Shown piece after piece: positions 42,697 through 52,870 of a stretch of 62,894 bases of DNA. A program made the position numbers and the translations under genes. Source of the stretch: Carboxylicivirga fragile. Its GTDB lineage: Bacteria; Bacteroidota; Bacteroidia; Bacteroidales; Marinilabiliaceae. Position 1 is the first letter of the stretch, and each line of letters opens with the position of its first letter. Under the pieces are notes generated by a model. That model was not told where the DNA came from. It searched no databases and saw only the letters and a program-made list of their open reading frames with translations. The stretch is taken from assembly GCA_025499625.1 (NCBI GenBank), contig JAFMVD010000035.1:1-62894 (forward strand), read 5' to 3'.

Positions 42697-45600
42697 ATGA
42701 AAACTAAATTATTTCTTTTATCAGCTCTTATTATTTTTGTATTTATTAATTCCTGTTCAAAAGATGAGGATGGAGGAGCTCCAAATAATGAACCTCCCGT
42801 TTATACCAATGGTGAGGGGGTTATTGGGACTAAAGGTGGAACTGTTAAAATTGACGATAGTAGCTCGCCTTTAGATGGAGTAGAATTGCTTATTCCTGAA
42901 GGCGCACTCGCATCAGACATAAACATTGAAATATCCGTAGCAGATGATGTTGAATTTCCTTTTGAAACAAATGGTGATGTTATTCGATTTGAGCCGAAAG
43001 GGCTAACATTTAATAAACCAGTTGAGCTTAAACTCCCATATACGAGTACAGATACTACCGGGTTGGCTGTTGTACATTACGATGCCTCAATTGATAAGAT
43101 AACGGAAATGCCAAAGCTGTATGTTGATAGAAGTAGCAAAACAATTACAGCAACAACTACTCATTTTTCAACTTATTTGGTGTTTGATAAAACTAAAAAT
43201 GTAAGTCTGTTATATGAAATGCTTAATGTTGATGGAACCATTGGCGCTAAAATTAAAATAGCGGGTAATACTACTGATGTTGGAATGAAATACATTCGAA
43301 CTACCTTATTGCGAAATTTGGCTGATCATGAAACCAATGCTTGGGATTGTCTAAAAAATCCATCTTACAAGGTTTACTCACTTTTTAAAGTTAAACTACG
43401 GGGGTATCACTGGTCATCGGTACATTCATATGAGTCTATGGTGAAAGTTGATTTGCAACGCACAGGGGGATCTCAGACGCATTTAGGAGTTCCTTTTACT
43501 GCAAATGCACATTTGTCAAATAGCTCCACTCCATTCCAAACAGGAAATTTATCTAACTATGATACTAATTCATCAGATTTAAAAGCGCTTGGTCGGTGGT
43601 TTAGTGGTGAACCATTGATTATTAAGTTTGATGATATGACCAATATTGACCCGGATAAAAAATACTTCATTAGTTTAGAATGGGCTTTGGCAAGCGAAGT
43701 AGATGGTTGGACAAACAGAAATTATACGCCCATATTTGAATTCAACTCAATTGATGGGCGGATGAAGTTGTCAGAAATGGAAGATTATTCCAACGATGCC
43801 AACAACAATAACATCGACGATGATTTTGAGGTGTGGAACGAACCAGTAGCCGAATTCAGAGTAAGTACAACCTTAATCGACAAAGGTCAATCAGTAACGT
43901 TTACCGATTATAGTACAGAAGAGCCAATGGAGTGGTTATGGAATTTTGGAGATGGTAGCACTAGCACAGATAAGAATCCGACACACACATACAATAAAGC
44001 AGGCGTTTATACTGTGTCGCTAACGGTTACTAACGATGCAGGTTCCGACACCGAAACCAAAACCAACCTTATTACTGTTAACGAAACAGGTTCAGCTCCG
44101 GTAGCAGCCTTCTCAGTCAATAAAACTAGCATTACCGAAGGTGAAGCAATAATTTTTACTGACCAAAGCGCTAACGAACCCACTTCCTGGTCTTGGAACT
44201 TTGGTGATGGCGGCACTAGTTCTTCTCAAGATAAATCACACACCTACAATGCGGCTGGAACATACACCGTTACCCTTACGGCAACAAATGCACTGGGCTC
44301 AGACACTGAAACCAAAACCGATTACATTACAGTTAGCAGCAATATTTCTATACCTGAAGTTTCATCAGGTACGGTAAGTAACAAAACAAGTAATAGTGCA
44401 AGCACCGTTGGAGTTGTTGCAAATGATGGCGGAGAAACACCTTCAGCTGTAGGTTTTGTGTGGAATACTGCAGGCAATCCAACTTTAAGTAATAAGACTG
44501 GCTACTCAACAGAGAATTACGATGAAAACAATGGGGAGTTCTCAGGTGCTTTGACTAACCTAGCTGCCAATACCACCTATTACGTACGGGCTTATGCAAG
44601 CAATAGTGCAGGTACTGGATATGGTGCTGTACATTCTTTTGCAACATTGCCTGCCGAGGCCTCTTCCTTACCAGATGTGTCAACAGGAGGCCAGGTTAAA
44701 AAAATTACAACAAGTAGTGCCGAAATTACCAGTGTGGTACACGATGACGGAGGCGGAGCTTTAAGCGCACGTGGCATTGTTTGGAGTAGCAGTATTGAAG
44801 CTTGTGAGCTATCTGATGCAGATGGTAACACCAATGATGGAACAGCAACGGGCTCATACTTAAGTCAATTATCTGGACTTTTGCCAAATACTACTTATTA
44901 TGTAAGAGGGTATGCAACTAATAGCATAGGCACGGCCTATGGCTCACCTGTTATTTTTAATACTCTTGATGATATGAGCTTTTACATAACCGTAGCCTCG
45001 CCAAATGGAGGTGAGAACTGGGAAAAAGGCTCAACTCAAACTATATCTTGGGACAGTAATGTAACAGGTAATGTTCGTATTGAACTATGGCGAGGAACAA
45101 TCTTAGAAACCAATATTGCTGCATCTATTGCCAATACGGGATCATATACCTGGAACATGACTACAGGCTACCAGGAACAAGACGATTATAAAGTGAAAAT
45201 TGTAAGCGTGGATGATGAATCGGTATTTGATGAAAGTGATGCAACTTTTACCATAAGTGAAGAAACTCCTAATTATGAAACAGGAACAGTAACAGATATA
45301 GAGGGCAATAACTACAAAACAGTTAAGATTGGTACACAATGGTGGATGGCCGAAAACCTGAAAGTTACCAAATATAGTGATGGCACAACTATTCCTCATA
45401 TTACAGATAATACTACTTGGGCAAGTTTAGGCGATAATAATACTGATAAAGCCTTCTGCTTTTATAATAACGATAAAAGCTTGGGATATGGGGCTTTATA
45501 TACCTTTGCTGCAGCTGTAAATGGTACTCCTCATAATGGATCTAACCATGTGCAAGGTGTGTGCCCAACAGGTTGGCATTTGCCGAGTTCCGGAGAATGG

Positions 45601-45945
45601 GGTATTTTAGAAAATTATCTGATAATCAATGGTTATAATTACAATGGAATTAGAAGATACAATAATTTAGGTAAATCATTGGCTTCCAAGATTGGTTGGT
45701 TAGATAGTCCGTCCATTGGAGATGTAGGTAATGATCAAAGCACTAATAATAAAACTGGCTTTACTGCCCTACCAAGTGGCTCGCGCGACAGTAGAAATGG
45801 TTCTTTTAGCCCTCAACAAAGCAATGGTTCATGGTGGAGCAGCAAGCAACGTTATTACGGAGGTTTATCTTATAGTAGCTCACCATTATACCTAATTTAC
45901 AATGATATGTCTGAAGGTAGAGCAGTACGTTGTATCAAGGATTAG
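42697..45945 (+). CDS. Surface lipoprotein with ZU5-like, PKD and FISUMP domains
   Basis: 1082 residues with a lipoprotein signal (FVFINSCSK, lipid Cys20). A ZU5-like domain lies at about 45-125. PKD domains at about 383-461 and 467-545 have the WNFGDG signature. Two FN3-like repeats at about 552-758 end with TTYYVR(A/G)YA. A Ser-Thr-rich/KNH-like domain is at about 764-853 and a FISUMP domain at 862-1082. It is probably displayed on the outer membrane for ligand or cell contact. It lies just right of the lysis genes and is cargo rather than virion part. The FISUMP domain closely matches those of the protein at 49271. Confidence 0.8.
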   Translation: MKTKLFLLSALIIFVFINSCSKDEDGGAPNNEPPVYTNGEGVIGTKGGTVKIDDSSSPLDGVELLIPEGALASDINIEISVADDVEFPFETNGDVIRFEPKGLTFNKPVELKLPYTSTDTTGLAVVHYDASIDKITEMPKLYVDRSSKTITATTTHFSTYLVFDKTKNVSLLYEMLNVDGTIGAKIKIAGNTTDVGMKYIRTTLLRNLADHETNAWDCLKNPSYKVYSLFKVKLRGYHWSSVHSYESMVKVDLQRTGGSQTHLGVPFTANAHLSNSSTPFQTGNLSNYDTNSSDLKALGRWFSGEPLIIKFDDMTNIDPDKKYFISLEWALASEVDGWTNRNYTPIFEFNSIDGRMKLSEMEDYSNDANNNNIDDDFEVWNEPVAEFRVSTTLIDKGQSVTFTDYSTEEPMEWLWNFGDGSTSTDKNPTHTYNKAGVYTVSLTVTNDAGSDTETKTNLITVNETGSAPVAAFSVNKTSITEGEAIIFTDQSANEPTSWSWNFGDGGTSSSQDKSHTYNAAGTYTVTLTATNALGSDTETKTDYITVSSNISIPEVSSGTVSNKTSNSASTVGVVANDGGETPSAVGFVWNTAGNPTLSNKTGYSTENYDENNGEFSGALTNLAANTTYYVRAYASNSAGTGYGAVHSFATLPAEASSLPDVSTGGQVKKITTSSAEITSVVHDDGGGALSARGIVWSSSIEACELSDADGNTNDGTATGSYLSQLSGLLPNTTYYVRGYATNSIGTAYGSPVIFNTLDDMSFYITVASPNGGENWEKGSTQTISWDSNVTGNVRIELWRGTILETNIAASIANTGSYTWNMTTGYQEQDDYKVKIVSVDDESVFDESDATFTISEETPNYETGTVTDIEGNNYKTVKIGTQWWMAENLKVTKYSDGTTIPHITDNTTWASLGDNNTDKAFCFYNNDKSLGYGALYTFAAAVNGTPHNGSNHVQGVCPTGWHLPSSGEWGILENYLIINGYNYNGIRRYNNLGKSLASKIGWLDSPSIGDVGNDQSTNNKTGFTALPSGSRDSRNGSFSPQQSNGSWWSSKQRYYGGLSYSSSPLYLIYNDMSEGRAVRCIKD

Positions 45946-46096
45946 AGCTATTTTACTATTAAACAATTTGTCCATTACCGCGAAGCGGACGATTTTTGCG
46001 AAAAACGCGAGTATAGCCGCACCTGTTCAAGCTTTAGCGAGTGATGACACAAAATCATTGAAGTAATTTTGAAATTTGAAAGAGATAATGTTTATC

Positions 46097-46137
46097 CGGG
46101 GTGCGATTATTTAAATCTAGCAAATAGTAGTACCCCG
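46097..46137 (+). promoter_or_regulatory. Conserved leader hairpin before thioredoxin-fold gene 1
   Basis: CGGGGT (46097-46102) pairs with ACCCCG (46132-46137), followed by AATAAA 11 bp before the ATG region. The paralogous gene at 54399 has the same arrangement with a changed but still paired stem. It may be an RNA structure controlling the downstream gene. Confidence 0.45.
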
Positions 46138-46154
46138 AATAAAAACAAACATGT

Positions 46155-47558
46155 ATGAGAAACTTTTTATTTCTTTTGTTTATAATTCTCTTACCATTAG
46201 CTAATAATGTTAGCTCTCAAACCTATAAGCTTAAACTTTTTGTCCATCACCAAGCAAATACCCCAATAATACTTGGTTCAATACAAGGAGACAAATTCAC
46301 CTTTATTGATAGCTCCTATGCCTCAGATGGCCATAGAAAATTTCAATTGTCAAATAATCATCTTTCTGGTGTTTACCGTGTTATCTTAGGTCAAACCATT
46401 ATGGCTAAAGTATTGAATGAACCTCCCCAACAACTAGATTTTATATTTAATGGAGAAGACATTGAAATAGAAACAGATTTCAAGGCTCCACTGGATAGTG
46501 CGAAGGTTATCCGGTCGGTTGAAAATCAGGTGTGGTTTGATTTTTTGAGAAAAGAAAAGCTGTACCAAAAGCAGGTTAAAGAATTGGAGATGCAGATTAA
46601 CCATTTTCAAGAAAATAATGATGTCTATTATACTTTAGCTAAGCAAAGTGCTATTATCAATAGGTATAACAATTTGCAAAAAGAAAGAAGCAAGTTGATT
46701 TTACCAATTATACAAGAGTATCCATTTTTATATGCAAGCCAACTCATCAAAATAAAAAGCGAACCCTTTTTAGATGGGAACCTAAGTGAGTCGGAACGAA
46801 AAGAAACAATAAGAAAGCATTATTTTGATGATGTAACTTTTTCAGATGAGCCATTGATGAACTCATCGATCTACACCGATAAGGTGTTTAGCTACTTTAT
46901 GCTATATGCGCAGAAGGAATTATCAAAAGTAGAACAGGAGGCAGAGTTTAAGAAAGCCATTGATGTGATTCTGGATAAAACCATGGCTAATCCTAATGTT
47001 TCTGCCTTTATTGTTGATTATCTAATGCGTGGTTTTGAGAAGTTGGGATTAGATAATCTACAAGCCTATATCTCAGAAAACTTTATGGTTCCTCATGGTT
47101 GTTCTGGTGATCAGAATACGCTTAAAAGACGTTTAGAATCTCAAAAAATGACAATTGGTACTCAAGCTCCTGATTTTAATCTGTCGGAAATTGATGGGGG
47201 ATTGGTTAATCTTTATCATACTAATAGCAAATACAAACTAGTGTTGTTTTGGGAAACTACTTGCCCAATGTGCAAAGACATCCTTCCCCAATTAAGAAGC
47301 TGGTATTTTGGAAAAAGTATTGATTTGGAAATATTTGCCATTTCTATTGATAAAGATAAGGCTGCATGGCAGGAATTTGTTGTAAACTCCAATTACCCCT
47401 GGTTTAATTTAAATGAACCTTATAAGTGGGATGGTGAAGTTGCAACAGCTTATAATTTGTATGCTACGCCTACTATGTTTCTTTTAGATGAAGAAAACAA
47501 GATTTTGGCAAAGCCAATTGATTTTGGTGGGTTTTTGGAGGCAGTGTCATCGCTTTAA
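46155..47558 (+). CDS. Secreted TlpA-like thioredoxin-fold protein
   Basis: A 467-residue exported protein. The signal peptide (1-22) ends NVSSQ. A DUF4369-like N-terminal beta domain (about 25-125) has GSIQGDKFTFIDS. A helical middle is followed by a TlpA/AhpC-TSA domain (about 335-467) with an active-site CPMC near residues 370-373 and the cis-proline segment ATPTMFLLD. Such proteins reduce disulfides in the periplasm. A frameshifted paralogue lies at 54399-55813. Confidence 0.8.
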   Translation: MRNFLFLLFIILLPLANNVSSQTYKLKLFVHHQANTPIILGSIQGDKFTFIDSSYASDGHRKFQLSNNHLSGVYRVILGQTIMAKVLNEPPQQLDFIFNGEDIEIETDFKAPLDSAKVIRSVENQVWFDFLRKEKLYQKQVKELEMQINHFQENNDVYYTLAKQSAIINRYNNLQKERSKLILPIIQEYPFLYASQLIKIKSEPFLDGNLSESERKETIRKHYFDDVTFSDEPLMNSSIYTDKVFSYFMLYAQKELSKVEQEAEFKKAIDVILDKTMANPNVSAFIVDYLMRGFEKLGLDNLQAYISENFMVPHGCSGDQNTLKRRLESQKMTIGTQAPDFNLSEIDGGLVNLYHTNSKYKLVLFWETTCPMCKDILPQLRSWYFGKSIDLEIFAISIDKDKAAWQEFVVNSNYPWFNLNEPYKWDGEVATAYNLYATPTMFLLDEENKILAKPIDFGGFLEAVSSL

Positions 47559-47562
47559 AAAA

Positions 47563-48120
47563 TTAGATGTCATCTAATTTTTCTGCATTATTGAGTTCAG
47601 AATTTACTTTATCTTCATAAATAATAGATACTACACCTCTCATATAATTTGACTTCTCGATTTCAATTATAATTACACCTTCTTTAGTTGTAAAAGCAGT
47701 ATGGTAATTACATCTATCTTCATATAATGCAATCATTTCATTACCAGAATATCCTTCAAAACTCTCATTGCTTTTACCCTTACCATACTTATTTTGATAA
47801 AGTTCTTTGACCGCAAAATATTCATCCCTTAGGGATGCCCAAGTTTCATTTTCTGGTAAAACAGCTGCTACCCTCCATACGGTATTGGAATTTGCTACAC
47901 CGATAACGCCAACATAACAGTTTTGATTTAAGAATTTACCTTGCAACATTACAGCACCATCCTCTCTTCCTATTTCTTTAAATCCTTTCTCTTCGAGTTT
48001 CTCTACAAAATCTTCAACTGAATTATTTAGTGAAACACCTTTAAAAGACATTCGTTCCTGACTGAATAATGATGAACTAAGTAAAATTGATACGAATATA
48101 AATGCAAGTATTTTTTTCAT
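47563..48120 (-). CDS. Secreted hypothetical protein
   Basis: A 185-residue protein with a clear signal peptide (MKKILAFIFVSILLSSSLFSQ) and a soluble alpha/beta remainder starting MSFKGVSLNNSVEDFVEKLEEKGFKE. I do not recognise the family. It converges on the thioredoxin-fold gene with 4 bp between the stop codons and diverges from the LuxR-type gene. A periplasmic or surface role is implied only by the signal. Confidence 0.6.
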   Translation of the reverse strand: MKKILAFIFVSILLSSSLFSQERMSFKGVSLNNSVEDFVEKLEEKGFKEIGREDGAVMLQGKFLNQNCYVGVIGVANSNTVWRVAAVLPENETWASLRDEYFAVKELYQNKYGKGKSNESFEGYSGNEMIALYEDRCNYHTAFTTKEGVIIIEIEKSNYMRGVVSIIYEDKVNSELNNAEKLDDI

Positions 48121-48508
48121 GCTTTATCTAATTTTAAGTATTGTAATCAAAAAATATGCCATGAGTAGAAACTAATAAATTAGTGGTGTTTAAAAAGTTT
48201 TAAATCAATTCTTTGATTATTACCTAAAATAGGAAGGAACCATCGATAAGCAGGCTATCATGGTCATTAACTCAACAGATCATTAATAGAACACTATTGC
48301 TCAAATAGGTCAAAACCATACGTTTGAAGGAGCGAGGTGAGACTTATTGCTAGATCAAACTATGCATAGTAATAACTATTTATGTAGAATTAGATACTCG
48401 ATAATCGTTTAGTCAAAGAAATACTAAAATAATCCGTTTACTTTAGTTATATATTTGTTTTGTAGCATATTATGAGCTATTTTGTAATGTGTGAAAAATT
48501 AGTTCCAA
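48121..48508. other. Divergent intergenic region with LuxR-gene promoter
   Basis: There is no gene in this 388-bp segment. TATATTTG at 48450-48457 matches the Bacteroidota -7 consensus TAnnTTTG, about 50 bp upstream of the LuxR-type gene. The rest must hold the leftward promoter of the secreted hypothetical protein. Confidence 0.45.
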
Positions 48509-49165
48509 ATGAATAACCATATCGCAAATATTGATTTTCTGTCTCAAAAGCTATCACTAGACGAAATTGCTGAATTAATTCCTGGGTGGCTTCATGTTAA
48601 TAATATCATAGATTTTGGTTTGTTGTATATGAGCCCTAGAATGGAATCTGATTGTAAAATCTCATTTAATGAAGTGAAGGAGTTGGAATTCAATTACATG
48701 CAGGATTTTGTTCATCCAGAAACTCTTGAAAGGGCAGTTCCTCAGTTACTTGAGTTAGTTGAATCAGGTGATAGCAATAGAACACTAAGTTTTTACCAAT
48801 ACATTAAGTTGCCGGAGAAGGAATATGAATGGTATCATACCAGCAGCAAATTATTTAATAAAGAATCTGTTATTTCAATTTCTATCCCACTATCAGTACT
48901 TCAAGACTTTGATCAACATATCGTTGAAATCTTAAATGAAAATATATTTCTAAAGATAAATCTTGAAAAGTATAAATCTTTATCGAATAGAGAAAAGGAA
49001 ATTATTAAGCTATTAATTCAAGGGACATCAAATACTCAGATTGCAGAATCAATAAATATTTCTGAATTTACTGTAAAAACACATAGGAGGAATATATACA
49101 GGAAGTTAAATATATGCAACGTATGTGATTTGGTTCGATTCGCTCAGATGTATAATATTAAATAA
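48509..49165 (+). CDS. LuxR-family transcription regulator
   Basis: A 218-residue protein. The N-terminal 140 residues resemble a PAS-like sensory region. The C-terminal LuxR HTH (about 152-215) is typical: LSNREKEIIKLLIQG, IAESINISEFTVKTHRRNIY. No REC domain is present. It lies about 105 bp upstream of the FISUMP/PKD gene and may control the surface-protein cargo; that link is positional. Confidence 0.85.
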   Translation: MNNHIANIDFLSQKLSLDEIAELIPGWLHVNNIIDFGLLYMSPRMESDCKISFNEVKELEFNYMQDFVHPETLERAVPQLLELVESGDSNRTLSFYQYIKLPEKEYEWYHTSSKLFNKESVISISIPLSVLQDFDQHIVEILNENIFLKINLEKYKSLSNREKEIIKLLIQGTSNTQIAESINISEFTVKTHRRNIYRKLNICNVCDLVRFAQMYNIK

Positions 49166-49270
49166 TAGTAGCAGTATTACCCAAAAATACTCCAATCGGA
49201 GTATTGAAATAAAATATCGATTGAGCGTTATTTGTGATAGATCACAAATGAACACAATAATTTTATCGAT

Positions 49271-52200
49271 ATGAATTTCTTCAAACGTATATTTCTGAAA
49301 TGTAACTTACTCACTGTTTTGATTATTGTTCAACTTACAGCAGTTGCTCAAGATATCAATATTAATTTCTCTGCTCAGGGAGATGCTACAACAATAGATG
49401 AAATCATCGCAACCAATTTAACAAGCAATGAGTCAATAACTATTCCTGGGGACGCAACATTAGTGCTTCGTTCCACCGCAACTGCTATCGAAAAGTTAAG
49501 ATTGAACGATGCTCTAACAATTGCACCTAATCCCTGTAATACCGTTACCAATTTATATTATTCTAGCGAAGGCCTTCAGGATATTACCATACAGCTAGTA
49601 TCCTTGACAGGCATTGTTGTTGCTCAAGCTTCACAAACTCTAGAAAGGGGCACTCATCATTTTCAATTGTCAGCCCAAACTCCTGGCATGTATGTAATCA
49701 ATTTGTTTACTACTAATGGTTCTTGTAGTACAAAATTAATTCAGCAGAAAAATGGTACAGTTAACATCAAATATTTGGGAACAGAAGTAACACAAGATAA
49801 AACACTTAAAACCACAACAGCTGATTATGTATTGAACTTTACGCCTAGCGACATAATCTCCTATGCTATCAAAAGTGGTGAATACACCAGCATTGTTAAC
49901 GAAATACCTGGTGTGTCAAAAAACATAAGCGCTGAGTTATATGCCTGTAAAGATGGTGATAACAATACCTACCCCATTGTTAAAATAGGAGAGCAAATTT
50001 GGATGGCAGAGAATCTAAAAACAACAGCATACTCAAATGGTACTTCTATACCTCATGTTACCGATAATACTGAATGGGCTAATCTGGGGGATAATAATAC
50101 CGACAAAGCCTACTGCTTTTACAACAATGATGAAAACCTTGGCTATGGAGCCTTATATACTTATGCAGCAGCCGTAAATGGAACACCACATGATGGGACT
50201 AATGATGTGCAAGGTGTCTGTCCCATTGGTTGGCATGTGCCGAGTGATGAAGAGTGGACGGACCTGGAAAACTATTTAATAGCCAATGGTTATAATTATG
50301 ATGGAACTACAGAAAGCAATAAAGTTGGTAAATCTTTAGCTTCTTCATATGGTTGGAAACCCAGTAGCGGTACAGGGGATGTAGGTAATCTTCAAAATAC
50401 TAATAACAGCACCGGCTTCACTGCTTTACCAAGCGGATACCGCTACTTCAGTAATGGTACGTTCTACTACTCAGGTAGCAGTAGTCGTTGGTTTAGTAGC
50501 TCAGAATATAATTCTAGTGAGGCAAACCTCCGTGGTATTGGGAAGTCAGTTGAATATTTGTACTACGAATACTATAGTAAGTCAATTGGATTATCGGTTA
50601 GGTGCATTATGGATAACACCACTGCAAACCTTCTTCCAGTTGCAAATTTCACAATTGAAAAAGCTATTATATCAATAAATGATGTTATTAATTTTACAGA
50701 CCAATCAACTAATTCCCCAACAAGTTGGAACTGGGACTTTGGCGATGGCAATACTAGTACTCAGCAAAACCCAACACATGCATATACAGCAACTGGAAAA
50801 TATACAGTCACACTTACAGTAGCTAATGAAAATGGATCCGATACTGAAACAAAAACGGATTATATAAATGTTGACAATGGCAGAAAACATGGTGCTTTTG
50901 CTATTACTGAACTAACCTATACTGATGCATCTGACTGGACTCAAATTGTTCATACTATTTTTGGAAATGAATACCGGGTATTGGATTGGAGCGACTTAGT
51001 AAACTATCATTCAAACGGTGGAGATTTATTAGAACTATTAGATGGATTAGGATTAACGGAATATGGGAATGGAGGTTCTGTTACATTAAATGGAGACCCT
51101 ACTTATTCTGACACTAGATTTTATTTTATTTCACGGCACGAGCATAACTTACCGTCCAACTATTTAGCACATGAAAATATTGATAATTACTTGGTGAGTT
51201 TAGGCTCATGGTCTGGAACCCGGAAAATATTGGCTATAAATGAAAGCTTATTGGACAATACTGAAACCGGCACTGTAACAGATATTGATGGCAACGAATA
51301 CAAAACTGTTAAAATAGGTAATCAATGGTGGATGGCGGAAAATCTTAAAACTACCAAATATGCTGATGGAACTTCCATACCGCACATAACTGATGATACT
51401 GAGTGGGCTAATTTGGGTAATAATAGTACTGACAAAGCCTACTGTTTTTATAATAATGACGAAAGCTTGGGTTACGGTGCTTTATATACCTGGGCAGCAG
51501 CAATGAATGGTGCAATTAGTAGTAACTCTAATCCAAGTGATGTTCAGGGAGCATGTCCGCAAGGATGGCACTTGCCAAGTGATACAGAATGGGCTGAATT
51601 AAAAACTTATATTACAAATGACGGGCATTCGGGAACAGAGGGAACCGCATTGAAATCAACAAGTGGTTGGAATAATAACGGTAATGGGACCGATGATTAT
51701 GGATTTGCTGCTCTTCCTGGGGGCCAAAGACCTTTTAGCTTAGTAGGAGGGTATGGTCATTGGTGGAGTAGTAGAGAAAACGATAACTCAGCTGCTATTA
51801 TACGATATATACCATATCATAATCCTTATATCGCCAGAACAGCAGATAGTAAATCAATTGGTTTTAGTATCCGCTGTGTTAAAGATAATAACACAGGTAT
51901 TATACCTGAAGCTGATTTTGTCGCTAATAATACAGTTGCATCAATAGGTGATGTTGTAAGTTTTACAGATCAATCATCTAACAGTCCTACAAGTTGGAGC
52001 TGGAATTTCGGGGATGGTAATTCTAGTAGTGAACAGAATCCTAGTCATTTATATTCTTCAGCGGGGATTTATACAGTTTTATTAACAGTCACAAATGAAG
52101 CAGGTATTGATACTGAAATAAAAACAGATTACATAACAATTTCTGAGGATACTGAAACAGGTACAGTAACAGATATAGATGGTAATATTTACAATACAGT

Positions 52201-52840
52201 AAAAATAGGTGATCAGGTTTGGATGGTTGAGAATCTTAAAACCACCAAATATGCCAATGGCACCTCTATTCCTCATATAAGCGATAATACAGCATGGGCT
52301 AATCTTGGCGATAATAATACCGATAAAGCCTATTGCTTCTATAATAATGATGAGAGTTTGGGCTATGGTGCATTATATACGTATGCGGCAGCGGTAAATG
52401 GAACACCTCATGATGGCACAAATAATGTGCAGGGTGTTTGCCCTAGTGGTTGGCATCTGCCCAGCGACGCTGAGTGGACTCAATTGGAGAATTATTTAAT
52501 AGCCAATGGGTATAATTATGATGGAACAACTATTGATAATAAAATTGGAAAATCATTAGCTTCTAAATCTGGTTGGGAAAGCAGCAGTAATGTTGGGGAT
52601 ATTGGCAATAACCCAAGCACAAATAACAGCACCGGGTTTACTGCCCTTCCGGGTGGCTACCGTTACTACTACGATGGCTCGTTCAGCTATGCGGGCAGCC
52701 TCGGTGCCTGGTGGAGTAGTACGGAGAACCGTAGTAGCACCGCCTACTACCGGATCCTGCACTACAGCTACCCTGACCTGTACCGCAGCAGCTACTACAA
52801 TAAGTCGCCCGGCTTCTCTGTGCGTTGCGTTAAAGACTAA
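49271..52840 (+). CDS. Secreted protein with three FISUMP and two PKD domains
   Basis: 1189 residues. Signal peptide to about residue 26. A T9SS-tail-like segment at about 75-157 starts IAPNPCNTVTNLYYS. Then FISUMP (227-450), PKD (455-537), an unrecognised region (540-660), FISUMP (665-873), PKD (878-957) and FISUMP (960-1189). The FISUMP modules are strongly similar even in DNA. The last about 200 bp (52638-52840) switch to about 57% G+C by my count, with a run of TAC, AGC and other NNC codons. This resembles the variable region of a diversity-generating retroelement target; no reverse transcriptase is in the window. Confidence 0.8.
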   Translation: MNFFKRIFLKCNLLTVLIIVQLTAVAQDININFSAQGDATTIDEIIATNLTSNESITIPGDATLVLRSTATAIEKLRLNDALTIAPNPCNTVTNLYYSSEGLQDITIQLVSLTGIVVAQASQTLERGTHHFQLSAQTPGMYVINLFTTNGSCSTKLIQQKNGTVNIKYLGTEVTQDKTLKTTTADYVLNFTPSDIISYAIKSGEYTSIVNEIPGVSKNISAELYACKDGDNNTYPIVKIGEQIWMAENLKTTAYSNGTSIPHVTDNTEWANLGDNNTDKAYCFYNNDENLGYGALYTYAAAVNGTPHDGTNDVQGVCPIGWHVPSDEEWTDLENYLIANGYNYDGTTESNKVGKSLASSYGWKPSSGTGDVGNLQNTNNSTGFTALPSGYRYFSNGTFYYSGSSSRWFSSSEYNSSEANLRGIGKSVEYLYYEYYSKSIGLSVRCIMDNTTANLLPVANFTIEKAIISINDVINFTDQSTNSPTSWNWDFGDGNTSTQQNPTHAYTATGKYTVTLTVANENGSDTETKTDYINVDNGRKHGAFAITELTYTDASDWTQIVHTIFGNEYRVLDWSDLVNYHSNGGDLLELLDGLGLTEYGNGGSVTLNGDPTYSDTRFYFISRHEHNLPSNYLAHENIDNYLVSLGSWSGTRKILAINESLLDNTETGTVTDIDGNEYKTVKIGNQWWMAENLKTTKYADGTSIPHITDDTEWANLGNNSTDKAYCFYNNDESLGYGALYTWAAAMNGAISSNSNPSDVQGACPQGWHLPSDTEWAELKTYITNDGHSGTEGTALKSTSGWNNNGNGTDDYGFAALPGGQRPFSLVGGYGHWWSSRENDNSAAIIRYIPYHNPYIARTADSKSIGFSIRCVKDNNTGIIPEADFVANNTVASIGDVVSFTDQSSNSPTSWSWNFGDGNSSSEQNPSHLYSSAGIYTVLLTVTNEAGIDTEIKTDYITISEDTETGTVTDIDGNIYNTVKIGDQVWMVENLKTTKYANGTSIPHISDNTAWANLGDNNTDKAYCFYNNDESLGYGALYTYAAAVNGTPHDGTNNVQGVCPSGWHLPSDAEWTQLENYLIANGYNYDGTTIDNKIGKSLASKSGWESSSNVGDIGNNPSTNNSTGFTALPGGYRYYYDGSFSYAGSLGAWWSSTENRSSTAYYRILHYSYPDLYRSSYYNKSPGFSVRCVKD

Positions 52841-52852
52841 ACACTAGTCTTT
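52638..52852 (+). repeat. GC-rich, NNC-codon C-terminal segment with 3' hairpin
   Basis: The segment codes for the end of the third FISUMP domain. It is far richer in G+C than the homologous ends of the other FISUMP domains. AAAGACTA (52832-52839) and TAGTCTTT (52845-52852) form an 8-bp stem with a 5-nt loop over the stop codon. Target genes of diversity-generating retroelements have such a hairpin just after the variable region. The paralogous FISUMP genes lack it. Confidence 0.4.
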
Positions 52853-52870
52853 CTATTAGTCTATATACTA

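Noticed and set aside
52590-52847. Overlapping open frames on both strands at the end of the 49271 gene
   Set aside because: They are a by-product of the GC-rich, NNC-codon composition, which lacks stop codons in other frames.
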